Part shown: positions 1-9,177 of the stretch, piece by piece
How the letters are laid out: each line of letters starts with the position of its first letter
Numbering within the stretch: the first letter of the stretch is position 1
Assembly: GCA_027575805.1 (NCBI GenBank)
Contig: JANBPU010000361.1
Span: 1-14,769 of the forward strand
DNA: 14,769 nucleotides
Direction: 5' to 3'
Source of the DNA: Mycoemilia scoparia
Taxonomy: Eukaryota; Kickxellomycota; Kickxellomycetes; Kickxellales; Kickxellaceae
Notes under the pieces: generated by a model
Seen by the model: the letters and a program-made list of their open reading frames with translations, nothing else
Database searches by the model: none
What the model was told of the DNA's origin: nothing
Made by a program: the position numbers and the translations under genes

Positions 1-34
1 CTTAAGGTCCGGTGTTCGATCCACCGAGATCCCA
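1..34 (+). tRNA. tRNA-Phe, 3' part only (5' part lies outside the window)
   Basis: The T arm is complete: a 5-bp stem at 10-14 and 22-26 (CGGTG/CACCG) encloses the 7-base loop TTCGATC at 15-21. The 3' acceptor strand AGATCCC (27-33) and discriminator A (34) follow, with no encoded CCA, as expected for a eukaryotic nuclear gene. The variable loop AGGTC and the TGTTCGATCCAC block closely resemble fungal tRNA-Phe. The anticodon is not in the window, so the amino-acid identity rests on this resemblance only. The TTCGATC loop with its flanks also supplies the internal B box for RNA polymerase III. Confidence 0.82.
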
Positions 35-38
35 ATCC

Positions 39-51
39 TTTTGTTCTTTTT
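39..51 (+). terminator. RNA polymerase III terminator of the tRNA
   Basis: TTTT at 39-42 and TTTTT at 47-51 follow the discriminator base within 5 to 17 nt. A run of four or more T on the coding strand is the normal Pol III stop signal, and the second run would serve as a backup. Confidence 0.7.
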
Positions 52-1191
52 GGCGACTGGGGAATAAGCCGAGAGTCCGTGCATTTGCATTTGCTGTTTT
101 TGGATCTGACTGCGTTAAAACGGCAATATTCTTTTGGATTTGGGAAGGAGGATAGCCAGCATTCCATCATGATCAATTATCTATTTTCATTGCTCCTCTC
201 TTTTGATGGTAAGCAATACCAGTCTACAAAAAAAAGACTTGGATGATTGATCTGCTGGTCATAACTATCGCAGCAGTGGTGACTGTTTTGGTAATCATAG
301 CTCAGAAATGTCCTTGTTAGTATGTATCCTGATCCGATTATGTCAACGATGAACTTTTCATACACATTGCAAGTATTAACCCCAAGTCATGCCACATATT
401 TAACCAGATCAATAAACAGAGTATTGAAAAAAACATAACTGAATATTCATAAGTACATGCTGCATCAAAACAGCCAAAGCTGTGCCTACTATCATAATTC
501 TATTTCATATTGTTGTGTGGGTATGAGCATGTTTTAATGTTGATCGTTGTTATTGTGGCTATTTAAAAAAAAGTCTTTGCATCTCAAAAAGTACTATTGC
601 ACATGTGTATCAATACTGTTGATGACAGAGATTCTAAATCTGTCTAATTCTGGTCTTGCATTTTTGCTTGTATTGAAAAGTATGAAATGTTGTGCCAATG
701 GTTGTAAAACATTAAAGCACTGCAACGACAAAATAGCCAAAACAATAAAAAGCAAATTGCAACACCAGGTGTTCCCGCTTGGTTCCCCACAGCAGTACTC
801 TCCTGGCCATGATGTGTTTGGTTGCAGTGATCAGACGGGAACTGACATTTTCACATTTGTATGGTCGCAATTCAGAGAACGTGGATAATCCCACAGCTTT
901 TTGATATGATTTCCAAGATATATTCTCTGGTACAAATCAAAAACACAACTACTCTCATGAAGCAAACTTGATGCAGCTTTATGATCTTGTCTGAGCATGT
1001 ATCTAACATCCCATCAAATGGAAATCAAATGCTTATCTCATACATTTTCTGCAAAATTAACACATCAGAAATACAGTTCTACAAAAGCATCACCAATTAT
1101 TGAATGGATTTTCAAAGTTTATTACAATATACCTGTAAAGGATACCCTACTCAAAGGTTAAATATTTTGATTGATTTGCAGTAAATATGGG
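52..1191. other. Intergenic stretch with no recognisable gene
   Basis: AT-rich sequence between the tRNA and the first LTR. The longest open frames (547-888 plus, 712-894 minus) overlap each other, show no family motif and have a composition that looks translated by chance. I found no tRNA, snoRNA boxes, TIRs or transposon coding remnants here. It could hold host regulatory DNA, or the edge of an exon too short to see. Confidence 0.5.
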
Positions 1192-1705
1192 TGACAGGCC
1201 AAGGTGGTTAGGGATAAACACGGCCTGACAGGAAGTTGTAGAAAAGTCTTACAAAAGGATTCAGTACCGTTAAGGATGGTCCTGAATGGAAAGGAATTGT
1301 TCTGAATGAGAAGGGATGATTCTGAACGGGAAAGAATGATTCAGAATGGGTAAGAATGAAAATGAATGGGAGTTAATTGTTCAGAATGAATAGGGATTAG
1401 AATGAAGCATTAAGGAATCGCTTGAGGTAAATTATATAAAGATGTAAATAATTTATACTCATTCAAATCCTTTCAACTACAACTTTATTTAAATAAATAA
1501 TAGTATGATTATATAAAGGTAAAATGAGAGTATTGTTTCTCAAAATTATTATAAAACTGCTAATAAAAGAAATTACTAATGAAAATAGATAGATCACTAT
1601 GATTCAGAATCATTCGGAATCATTCAGAATCATTCTGATCAACCAAGGAGCACCCAGAGTGATTCTGGATTATTATATGTGGGCGTGAATCGTCATGGCC
1701 CAACA
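1192..1705 (-). repeat. Solo LTR, subfamily B, with imperfect target duplication
   Basis: Read on the minus strand the element runs from TGTTGGGCC (at 1705) to CTGTCA (at 1192), so it has TG...CA ends. The 5-bp flanks are ATGGG (1187-1191) and ACGGG (1706-1710), matching 4 of 5, as expected for an integrase-made duplication with one transition. Its middle and 3' half share the block around AATAAA, the AGTTGTAGTTGAAAGGATTTG segment and the terminal CTGTCA with the A LTRs, but the 5' (U3) part differs. The same B U3 reappears at 12367-12507. No internal coding region adjoins it, so it is most simply a solo LTR left by LTR-LTR recombination. About 514 bp. Confidence 0.8.
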
Positions 1706-2208
1706 ACGGGAAAGAATATACCTGCCAGAAAGACTGTAATGTAAACTCTTGTGATATGTGCTTATTGAATGAGAGATGGAGCATGATTAACCCATAAGGG
1801 GGCAGCCTGTTTACATGTATCATGGAAATGGAATAGTGATTTAATCAGTGACATCCAAACAACAAGAACAGCTAATCAAGAAAAGTTTGTGATTGATAAC
1901 AAATAGTTTCTGTGCAAATAGGTGTGACTTTTGTTTATAAAATACTTTATTTAATCATATGAGTAGTTATCTTTAAAGGGTGACCATTTGCTAATAGACT
2001 GTAATCACTCATTTGGCTGGGATTTCCCCTTTAATCATTGGCCACCAAAAGTCACCCTTCAAAAATTATGATCCATATTTCTAACATGCTAAAAAGCAGA
2101 TCATTGCTTGGAAACTAAAAGAAATATTATTGATACCTACTTCACAATATAATAATCCAAAAAAGTCAATGAATATTATTTGCTATTATTATTGTTTTTT
2201 AAAATTAC
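1706..2208. other. AT-rich spacer between two LTRs
   Basis: No gene, RNA or transposon motif recognised. The one open frame reaching in here, on the minus strand (1620-1823), starts in this spacer and runs into the B LTR; it is a chance frame. Confidence 0.5.
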
Positions 2209-2704
2209 TGTTGGGCTATAGCCCACATGGTCTGCACTGAATGATTCCAAATGGAATTAGTTCATCCTGAATGATTCAGGATCACTCAGGATTATGATCT
2301 GAGGATTGTAATCCCTACTTTTCTTTTATTAGTTTAGTTAGTCTAATGAAGAGTTGTAGGCATCTTCATTACCTTTTGTAAAATCATACTTATATTTATT
2401 CAGAAATAAAGTTGTGGTTGAAAGGATTTGAAGAGTTATATTTTATACATTATTATTCATATTGAATCATACCTTCTCATTCATAGTCATTCTGAATGAT
2501 TCCCATTTGATATCATTATATCATATCCCTTTCTGCTCATTTAAAACCATTCTGACCAATCCCAAATCATTCTACTATTCATATACCCTTGTGCTTTACC
2601 TTTCCTTCTTATTCTGAATATTTCTTGACTGTTCAGAATAAAAGTTTTTCAGTACCAACTTTTTGGAACAGTTGAGGCTTATCCTGGATAACCCTGGTCT
2701 GTCA
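2209..2704 (+). repeat. Solo LTR, subfamily A (old copy, CpG-free)
   Basis: Starts TGTTGGGCTATAGCCCACA and ends ACCCTGGTCTGTCA. It aligns along its whole length with the 8643-9172 copy: the GGAATTAGTT block, the stem-loop at 2345-2370, the AATAAA-containing AGAAATAAAGTTGTGG segment, and the GAACAGTTGAGGCT 3' block. Flanking 5-mers ATTAC (2204-2208) and GGAAT (2705-2709) do not match, so the target duplication has been lost or the copy was rearranged. I see no CpG in its 496 bp, compared with 20 in the 8643 copy. No internal retrotransposon sequence adjoins it on either side. Confidence 0.8.
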
Positions 2705-2919
2705 GGAATATATACTTTATTACTCATATAAAATCGCAATGGTAGATAAAAATTTATTCCTAAGCAGCAGGTGATTCATTCCTTGCAGGTGATCTAGACA
2801 GAAGAATGTAAGAGAAGGTAAATCAAAATCATTGGCTGGAAAATCTTTCTAGTAAGTTTATATACAAATTTTTTTAAAAAAATTCAATGGTAAAGCTTAA
2901 CAGTAGGTTTCTGTGGTAT
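2705..2919. other. Spacer between LTR and LINE-1 3' end
   Basis: AT-rich, with a T8/A7 run near 2866-2882. Nothing recognised. A LINE target duplication might lie here, but its partner would be at the missing LINE-1 5' end. Confidence 0.35.
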
Positions 2920-3354
2920 TGTTTTATGGTTTATTTAACTTTGGTGGGTCAAAGACACCTAACAATAGAAAACTCTAACAAAATGAAAAAAGAAGACTAT
3001 TGAGAACTATGGGGCCAAAGGGCAGCAATGCCAAGAGAAGAGAAGGGAGCTAACCAGGACCATCAAAGAGGTCAAAGCCATACCCTGTAATTAAAGAAGT
3101 AAGGAAAGTAGAGAGAAGAGAGAAAAATAAAGAATAAGGAAGTACAGAAATAGAAGGGGCTAGGTGACAGCTGATGGGGTACCAAGAGAATTGGGACCAG
3201 GATCAGGGTCAGGGACTAGGAATAAATTAGATAAGTATAGGAGTGGAGACTTAGGAGGTAAGCAGGCAAGCCAGTATCGCTTGACTAGACCATTATATAT
3301 CTTGCAGGTGCGGGTATGGTACCAGTTGTGGTCATGGTAAGCCATGTCGTTTTG

Positions 3355-4644
3355 TCAGAGCCAAAGGGTTTGGATGAATGCAGAAGTCACCAATTGCCAG
3401 GCGAGATTAGTAGATATTATAACCTTTGATTTCTTCAGAGCTTTAGACTTTTTGAAAGGTTTGTGAAAGGGTGACAGCTCCCAGAAGTGGGGATCTGGGA
3501 GGGGAAAGGATTGGAGTTGTAGAATGCAGGGCTGGCCAAGTTCAGTATTCAAAAGGTCAGAGATAGTGCTGATGGCTCTCAGCCAGGTCTGCCAAATAGT
3601 TTTTCGTACACCCTCCGTTTCAGGGCAAGAGCCAAGAAGGTGTGTAGTTGTTTCGACTGGATGGTCAGGACAGTGGCATGTGCCAATGCCCAGATTGCGT
3701 CTAGGAATTCGTCCATGCAGTAGTCTGAATATCATATTGCGCTGGTTGGGTGGGATGATCATGTTATGAATGAGACTAAAAATATTATTCAATACACCAT
3801 TAGGGATAGGATGGATTGGGCTACAGTTTTGTGGGGGCAAGAGCTCTCTAACTGAAATATATGGTGTCAAGAAGAACCGGATGGCTTTACTGGTGCCCCA
3901 GTCTGCAAACAGGAGTGGGTCAGTAGATGGGTCTTTCAAATTGATAGTTAAGTTGGATGTATAGTGGCACCTATTTCCTGTAGTTGTAGAGTTAACCTTA
4001 GAGACAATTAGCTTGAATGCTTCTTTGGTTTGCCTAGCATCTTGTGGGGTAATTGCTAGGAGGTCACAGGCAATTGAGAAGTTGATGAAGGTGTTATTCA
4101 AGAAGCACTCATAAGGTAATTGGTCAATATATTTTTGAAGTATTGACCACTGGTTACTGCATGTTGGAGTAAACAGTGGTGTCCCAACCAGGGGCATATC
4201 TTTGAGTGAGTTGCCATTAGAGTCAGGGCATTCACAGGTATTGAGTAAGGAGTTGGAGTTTTTTAGGATGCTCAAGTTGTCAAGCCAGTACTTTGGCCAG
4301 GATTTGCTATTTGGTCGAATTTTCGAGAGGCTCCATTGTGAGTATGGATCAAATAAGAGTCTATAGTCATTGCCAAGGTAATCGAGGAGGGTCACCAAAG
4401 TCTTGGGTGTATGAGATGTATTGTTACGGATGCCTGAATGCCAGCTATTAATAAGGTTCCAGAACCAGAGTGGAATTTGAGGGTAGGAGGATTGCTTGGG
4501 TAATAGGGCAACTGAATCAAGAAGGTACTTAGTCCATTGGATCTGGGCAGTCAGGTAAAGGTGATAAGCTTGTGGTATACCAATGCCACCTTCTCTTACT
4601 GGGAGTTCTAGAATATTGCCATTTAAGAAGCTTCTTCTATCACT
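3355..4644 (-). pseudogene. LINE-1 ORF2, C-terminal region with CCHC-type zinc motif
   Basis: Same reading frame as the RT. Just after the TAG comes RSFLNGNILELPVREGGIG, matching the conserved LP..GG.G.P block that follows the thumb in LINE ORF2 proteins. About 270 residues later is CHCPDHPVETTTHLLGSC, a C-X1-C-X9-H-X4-C arrangement typical of the L1-type ORF2 C-terminal zinc motif, followed by an aromatic-rich tail ending FIQTLWL and a TGA at 3355-3357. There is no RNase H domain. Counting from 7401 and omitting R1, ORF2 spans about 1,280 codons, normal for the class. Confidence 0.82.
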
Positions 4645-5319
4645 CTATAGTACTTTTTGAATTCTCCTATCAAAGTTGTCTAGCTGTGTCTTTGTGAAGG
4701 GGACAAATTGAAGTATAAAGGAGAGTTTTGGAATCACATAAGTTCTGATAGTGAGGGCTCGGCCTAAGACAGTTAGAGGGCGCTTGCAAAATCTAATTGC
4801 TGTTTGTATAATATCATCCAAGATTTCATTGCTAATAGAGGAGTAATCAATATCAGTACCAATTTGGGCCCCTAGATGACAAATGGCTTTGGTAGGCAGA
4901 ACTGGGGATAGTTCAGGTGGGCAAGTGCCCTCAGGGCTTCCAACCATGATTGTTTCAGTCTTTGATATATTGAATAAAGCATTGGTCGCATTACAGTAAT
5001 GGTTGAGGAGATTTTGGATAGTTAGAAAGGCATTGAAGGTATTGAACAATACTACTGTGTCGTCCATATAGCAGCTATGGGTTGGTGGTTGAATAGACAT
5101 ACTGAGGGTCTTGATGGGAATGCGAACATCCTCTGGAACTTCTTCTAGAGCTAGGCCTAGGAGCTCCATGACTAGAACAAAGAGGATGCAGGAAAGTGCA
5201 TCTCCTTGTCTAACACCACAGGTGATAGGAAATATACTTGAGTTCTGACCATTTACAGTTACACTGGACTTGGCTTTAGTATACAGGCTGATGATGAGGC
5301 TGACAATGGGGTCTGGGAG
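4645..5319 (-). pseudogene. LINE-1 ORF2, reverse transcriptase palm motifs B and C, thumb
   Basis: In frame with the preceding segment. It begins with PDPIVSLIISLY, then motif B GVRQGDALSCILF (about 5180-5220) and motif C YMDD (Tyr codon at 5070). The YMDD box replaces the more usual LINE [F/Y]ADD but keeps both catalytic Asp. Motif D/E-like sequence LFNISKTETIMVG and the thumb region LGRALTIRTYVIPKLSFILQF follow. The first Met of this open part is at 5169, inside motif B, so it is not a real start. A TAG at 4645-4647 ends it; sequence on the far side continues in the same frame. Confidence 0.87.
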
Positions 5320-6028
5320 TTAGAGAGCTCTTAAGAAGGGGAAAAGAAGATCATGAGAAACATGGTCATAGGCTTTAGCCTGGTCCAAGAAGAGCAGGAT
5401 CCCTGGAGATTTGGAAGCCTTGAGGTACTGTATAGTGGTAATGATGTGCTGGATATTGTCGCTGATTTTTCGGCCAGGGGCTATTGCATATTGATTTGGA
5501 GATATGATTGGGGCTAGGTTGGTTGAAAGTCTTTTTGCTATAATACTGGTTATTATCTTGAGGTCAGTATTAAGCAGTGAGATTGGTCGATAGTTTTCTG
5601 GGAGCTTTGGATCTCCTTTCTTGTATAGGGTTGCAATTCGTCCAAGTGTGAGGCTTTCATTGATAAGGTGGGGTTTTGAGAGCATTTCATTGGCAACTGC
5701 GAGTAGGATAGATTGCATATATGGAGAGTGCTTATAGAGTTCTGCAGGTATTCCATCAGGTCCAGGTGCACGATGCTTTGCTGCTTTGCGGGTCGCATAG
5801 GTGATGTCATTGGTATCAAATGGTTCAGCTATCGAGCTCATGGCTGAGTTTCTACTATTGCTTGGCCAGTCATTCAGTCGCTTATTCAGTCTTTCAAATA
5901 ACCAGTTTCTGTCACTGTCTCCAGAGGGTGAGGGAGAGTACAAGTTAGCCCAATATTCTCTGGCAGCTTCTGCTATATCAACTGGGTCTGTAACTGGTTC
6001 CTGAGTAGATGGTTTGATTAGGCATTTG
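5320..6028 (-). pseudogene. LINE-1 ORF2, reverse transcriptase fingers and motif A
   Basis: Continues ORF2 after the R1 insertion. Visible in order are AREYWANLYSP (pre-RT), GPDGIPAELYK (motif 0/1), GRIATLYKKGDPKLPENYRPISLLNTDLKI split across motif 1-2 (KKGD, YRPISLL), SPNQYAIAPGRKISDN, and motif A FLDQAKAYD with the first catalytic Asp near 5385. These are typical L1/Tad-like RT signatures. A TAA at 5320-5322 interrupts the frame shortly after motif A; reading resumes in the same frame, so this is a point nonsense change and not a frameshift. The open frame can be extended upstream to 6054 only by reading into R1, so the true LINE codons begin near 6028. Confidence 0.87.
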
Positions 6029-6199
6029 TTACATGACAATTTAATTAATCTCACCCATAAGTCTAAATGGAATAAGATGGGAATAGTTGTTTAACAGTAT
6101 TTACTATTTCTTGTAGTTCTTGGTTAGAGTTTTTAGGTTTTGTTTATTTATTATAAATCTTAAATATTCTCTATTCATTTATGTAATTCTCACATAAAA
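6029..6199. mobile_element. R1: 171-bp small non-coding insertion with 7-bp target duplication
   Basis: The 7-mer GCATTTG occurs at 6022-6028 and again at 6200-6206, bounding the insert. Leaving out the insert and one 7-mer (178 bp) would join the endonuclease linker and the RT pre-domain in one frame, so the insertion is later than LINE-1. The insert is AT-rich with no ORF. Its ends (TTACATGACAATT and, from the other side, TTTTATGTGAGAATT) are only weakly similar, so it is not a clear TIR element. A second copy lies at 7402-7575. No Pol III A/B boxes and no simple tail were found, so a SINE is not supported. The class is unknown. Confidence 0.75.
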
Positions 6200-7401
6200 G
6201 CATTTGACCTTTTGCATTTTTTTCATTAGTGTGTTTTTCATATTCTTTGTAAACCAAGGGTTTAGCTTTTCAGCAAAGTGGAGGCAGGTGGCTGCAGCTC
6301 TCTGTTTTACATATGCAGATGCCTTCTCAAACAGTTGGTCACCTTCATTCCGTAATTGGTCTAAGCAAGCTTGTTTATTTGGGTTGTTGTAGTGTTGTAG
6401 GGTCATTCGGTAAGCCTTGCGGTTGGCATTGAGAGCCTTCAAGTCATTTTTGTTAGTCATCTTTGTATATTGTTTTGCAAGGTTGCAGAGCAGAGACTTG
6501 CAGGAGACCCAGGAGGGGAGAAGGTTGGTATAGTCGATGTTTTCTTTAACCAGCAATTCAGCTTGCTTGATGTTGACTGGGTTGTTGATAAAAGTGAGGG
6601 GTATACTATAGTTGTCCTTCTTGGTATTTGGTATCAGCTGTGCAGGTGGTATAGATATAGAAATGTAAGCATGGTCTGATTGCTTGCTCCAGTTTGATTC
6701 ATACCAAAGGCCTCTGCGTATAGCGAATTGGGTTGGTAAGAAGATGTAATCAAGCCTAGAGATAGGTGGTGTACTGTGGTTGCGTCTGAAAGTAAATAGG
6801 TCGGTGAGAGAGCTTGAGTTAGAAGTAGTGTCGATGTTACGGGCTTGGGTGGCTGAATCAGCAAGGTTAAGAGACTTGATCAAGTTTTGGAAGCTGTTTC
6901 GGCCTTGGTTATATATATCAGTTGATGGGTTATAATGATCCTGTGGGTTGAGAGTGCAGTTAAAATCGCCACCAAGGATGATTTGCCAGTTAGCCATGTG
7001 GAAGGGCAGTAGAGTATCAAGTAGGTCATCAAAGAAGGTACTACTAATTGGTGTCTTGATGTGGGTATTTGCTAGTAATATGCCAAGGGGTCTGATAATC
7101 ACGGCTGTGAGACGGTAGTTAGAGATTTCCTGGACTAGTTCAGTACCAGGGATTGAGTTGTGTATGAGAATGCAAGTATCAAAGAATTGTCTTTCTCCAC
7201 CTGGTACTGGTGAGTGGAAGCAGGAATATTGTTGTTGTGTGTTGGCAAATTCGAAGCCAAGGACATCAGATGGGGAATCATTTGTACTAAATTCCTGTAT
7301 AAACACGATATCGGCTTTTTCTTGGGGGCTCTGGATGTTCATTTTTAGTTTGAGGTCCTGCATTTTTTCTGTGCGGTTAGTGGAGTATCAGAGGCCAGGT
7401 G
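6200..7401 (-). pseudogene. LINE-1 ORF2, endonuclease domain (5' segment)
   Basis: Exonuclease-endonuclease-phosphatase fold enzyme that would nick target DNA to prime reverse transcription. The first visible residues TPGL (before a TGA at 7388-7390) match the NxRGL start of this family, so the TGA probably replaced a sense codon. The first downstream Met is at 7363. Seen in order: IQE (catalytic Glu, about 7292-7300), ANTH, GGDFN (about 6960-6975), SRLDYIF (about 6739-6762) and SDHAYI (about 6664-6684), i.e. all core catalytic residues. The domain ends near residue 240. A Lys/Gln-rich linker follows up to KKMQKVKC, where R1 breaks the frame. Codons after about 6199 (FYVRIT) belong to R1. The segment is likely non-functional in this copy because of the TGA and the split from the RT. 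Confidence 0.85.
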
Positions 7402-7575
7402 TTATATGACAATGTAATTAATCTCAACCCATAAGTCTAAATGGAACAAAATGAGAATAGTTGTTTGATAGTATTTACTATTTCCTTTTAGTTCTTGGTT
7501 AGAGTTTTTAGGTTTTATTATTTTATTATAATTCTTAAATATTCTTTGATATACTTACACAATTTTTATGTAAAA
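7402..7575. mobile_element. R2: second copy of the R element, without target duplication
   Basis: It aligns over its full length, in the same orientation, with R1 (for example ATTAATCTC, CCATAAGTCTAAATGGAA, GTATTTACTATTTC and AGTTCTTGGTTAGAGTTTTT are shared), at roughly 85-90% by eye. The right end differs slightly (CACAATTTTTATGTAAAA). Flanks CCAGGTG and GGAATAC do not match. On the left it abuts the first codons of the LINE-1 endonuclease; on the right it abuts a different, oppositely oriented endonuclease fragment. It therefore marks a rearrangement breakpoint. Confidence 0.75.
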
Positions 7576-7805
7576 GGAATACCATACATGCCACACCACC
7601 ATATCACCCACAACATATAAATATGACACTGCTGTCCTCATTCGGAAGACTCTCTCTACAGTCTCCTCAGTCCCCTCCATAAGCGACACTAGGACATGCA
7701 CTGTCCTTCTCAATGACATTGGTATAGCTGTTATCAATGTGCATGCTCCAACACCTCCCCGAAAGCACTTCATCTAGGATATTCAGAAAAATGCCCAAAG
7801 TATAA
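7576..7805 (+). pseudogene. Endonuclease fragment of a LINE-2-type element
   Basis: One plus-strand frame runs from R2 to a TAG near 7772 and reads YKYDTAVLIRKTL, then TCTVLLNDIGIAVINVHAP. This matches the LINE-2 endonuclease (SKHDVAILVKKSF, TCIVLINAFSLAIINTHCN) position for position in spacing. After the TAG, DIQKNAQSI is still alignable to the LINE-2 DISSIHKHATKLQ region, and then similarity fades near 7805. Both the catalytic Glu region and the GDFN region are missing, so this is an internal scrap of about 75 codons. It is head to head with the LINE-1 endonuclease across R2. 7806-7919 shows nothing recognisable. Confidence 0.7.
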
Positions 7806-7919
7806 CAAATATAAAGTATATAATAATTGTTATTGCTTAAAAGAAAAGCTCCAGATTCTATAAAAGTATAGAAAACATATAACTAGCAACTACTTCAAAT
7901 AATTATACCAATTATGGGT

Positions 7920-8642
7920 TCAGATGTTACTAGTAACAATATTTAAATTGTTACAAATACCTTCATACATATAATGGTAGACATCCACTCACGATTTCTA
8001 CTTCTTCATGCAATACCAGATAAGCAAATGAAAACTATTGCAACCCTTTGGATTGAAATCTTTACTACTTTTGGATTTCTAAAGATCATCCAATCAGATA
8101 ATGGTACAGAGTTTGTTAACCAAACAATTAAAGCTCTAACTGAAAGTACTCAGATTGATCACTGCCTTATTTCCACTTACCATCCCAGAGCCAATGGAGC
8201 TACAGAATGGGCAGTCAAGTCAGTTAAAGGTATCTTGGCCAAGATGATTCAGGGAAAAGTATCAGAATGGGACAAGTTTGTTCCATTTATACAATTTGCT
8301 ATCAATCAAAGGATCTATGCAAGACATAAGGAATTACCCTTTATCATCATATTTGGTAGATGGTCCAATAGTTTTGCAAATTTTACTGATACTCCTATAC
8401 CCGAAGACTTCAAAATTAGCTCTAAAGAACACCAACAATTTATTTGTCAAATACAAGTATAAGTTAACCAGATGCAAGATGATTTATTCCCAAATATTAC
8501 AAAAAAGACAAAAATAACCACTAATAAGATGAAGGAGAAGTTTGACAAGACACACAAGATATATGTGTTCCCAAATGACTCCTATGTAAAAATTATAAAT
8601 AAAAGATACAAGAGCAAGCTAGAAGGTAATTACTATGGCCCT
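7920..8642 (+). pseudogene. Chromovirus integrase, catalytic core and linker
   Basis: DDE-type integrase that would insert retrotransposon cDNA. The frame reads MVDIHSRFLLLHAIPDK (7974 on), the second catalytic Asp in SDNGTEF (about 8094-8114), and HPRANGATEW, whose Glu fits the third catalytic residue. The first catalytic Asp is expected about 17 residues before MVDI; a GAT codon sits there (about 7922) with a TAA between, so it is possible but not certain. The 7974 start is only the first Met after that TAA. A further in-frame TAA at 8460-8462 interrupts the linker, and the same frame continues through QMQDDLFPNITKK to EGNYYGP at 8642, where the solo LTR breaks the GPY/F motif. Confidence 0.87.
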
Positions 8643-9172
8643 TGTTAGGCCGTGGCCTACATGGTTCGCTACAATCGAGTTTTAATGATTCAAATTCGTT
8701 CTGGACGATCCAAAACCATTCAGATTAACTTTCAGTTAATCGGCGTGATTTTGGATCATTCAGAATTCCGTTTCAAAATCATAATGTCATTTCCTTTTTA
8801 TTAGTTTAGTTAGTTCAATGAAGAGTTTCGCTATCTTCATTACCTTTTGTATAATCATACTTTTATTTATTTAGAAATAAAGTTGTGGTTGAAAGGATTT
8901 GAAGTATTAAAGTTAAACCTTATTGTTCCTATATAAATCATTCCCAACCGTCCATTCCCATTCAGGACGACTCCCTATTGTTATCTTTTATTCACATTCC
9001 TTTCCCCGTTCAGACTCATCCTGAATGATATTTTATTCGGGTATCCACGCACCCTTGTGCTTTTCCCTACTTTACCATTCTGAACGATTCTTAAACCGTT
9101 CAGGACGAAAGTCTTTCAGCAACAACTTTTCCAGAGCAGTTGAGGCTCGTCCCGGACGACCCTGGTCTGTCA
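8643..9172 (+). repeat. Solo LTR, subfamily A, perfect GCCCT target duplication (young copy)
   Basis: 530 bp from TGTTAGGCCGTGGCC to CCTGGTCTGTCA. GCCCT occurs directly on both sides (8638-8642 and 9173-9177). Inside are a stem-loop at 8817-8841, an AATAAA signal near 8876, and a 3' half rich in GAATGATTC-like motifs. It carries 20 CpG, whereas the other A copies have almost none. It sits in the middle of the chromovirus GPY/F motif, so it is younger than that element. It is a solo LTR: no internal region is present. Confidence 0.93.
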
Positions 9173-9177
9173 GCCCT

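Larger units (their letters stand above)
2920..7401 (-). mobile_element. LINE-1: non-LTR retrotransposon, 5'-truncated, with full ORF2 and 3' UTR
   Basis: Minus-strand element carrying an apurinic-type endonuclease, reverse transcriptase and C-terminal zinc motif in L1-like order, followed by a 3' UTR of roughly 430 bp. A possible AATAAA signal lies at 2930-2935 (minus), which is where I place the 3' end; no clear poly-A tail is visible, so that end is approximate. The 5' end stops at the R2 element (7402) within the first residues of the endonuclease domain, so ORF1 and the 5' UTR are absent. The body is interrupted by R1 (6029-6199). Apart from that insertion the frame is preserved, with three nonsense codons, so this is a fairly young but dead copy. 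The insertion date relative to the plus-strand fragment at 7576 is unclear. Confidence 0.85.

Noticed and set aside
547..888. 113-residue open frame on the plus strand, with an antisense frame at 712-894
   Set aside because: No motif or family likeness, a low-complexity start, and mutual overlap on both strands. No coding call is justified.
2209..2704. Classic RIP (CpA-targeted) as the cause of decay
   Set aside because: The lost sites compared with the young copy are mainly CpG, and CpA sites are still common in the decayed copies. CpG deamination fits better, but this was judged by eye only.
3160..3964. Several short plus-strand and minus-strand ORFs over the LINE-1 3' region
   Set aside because: The plus-strand ones are antisense shadows of ORF2; the one at 3160-3345 lies in the 3' UTR and has no recognisable domain.
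6029..6199. R1 as a spliceosomal intron of LINE-1 ORF2
   Set aside because: On the minus strand the boundaries lack a GT...AG pair; the junction ends in GTAACAAATGC. The flanking direct repeat fits insertion better.
6027..7575. R1 and R2 as the two LTRs of a small element enclosing the endonuclease
   Set aside because: R1 has its own target duplication on both sides and the enclosed sequence is plainly LINE-1 ORF2, so the two are separate copies of a small element.
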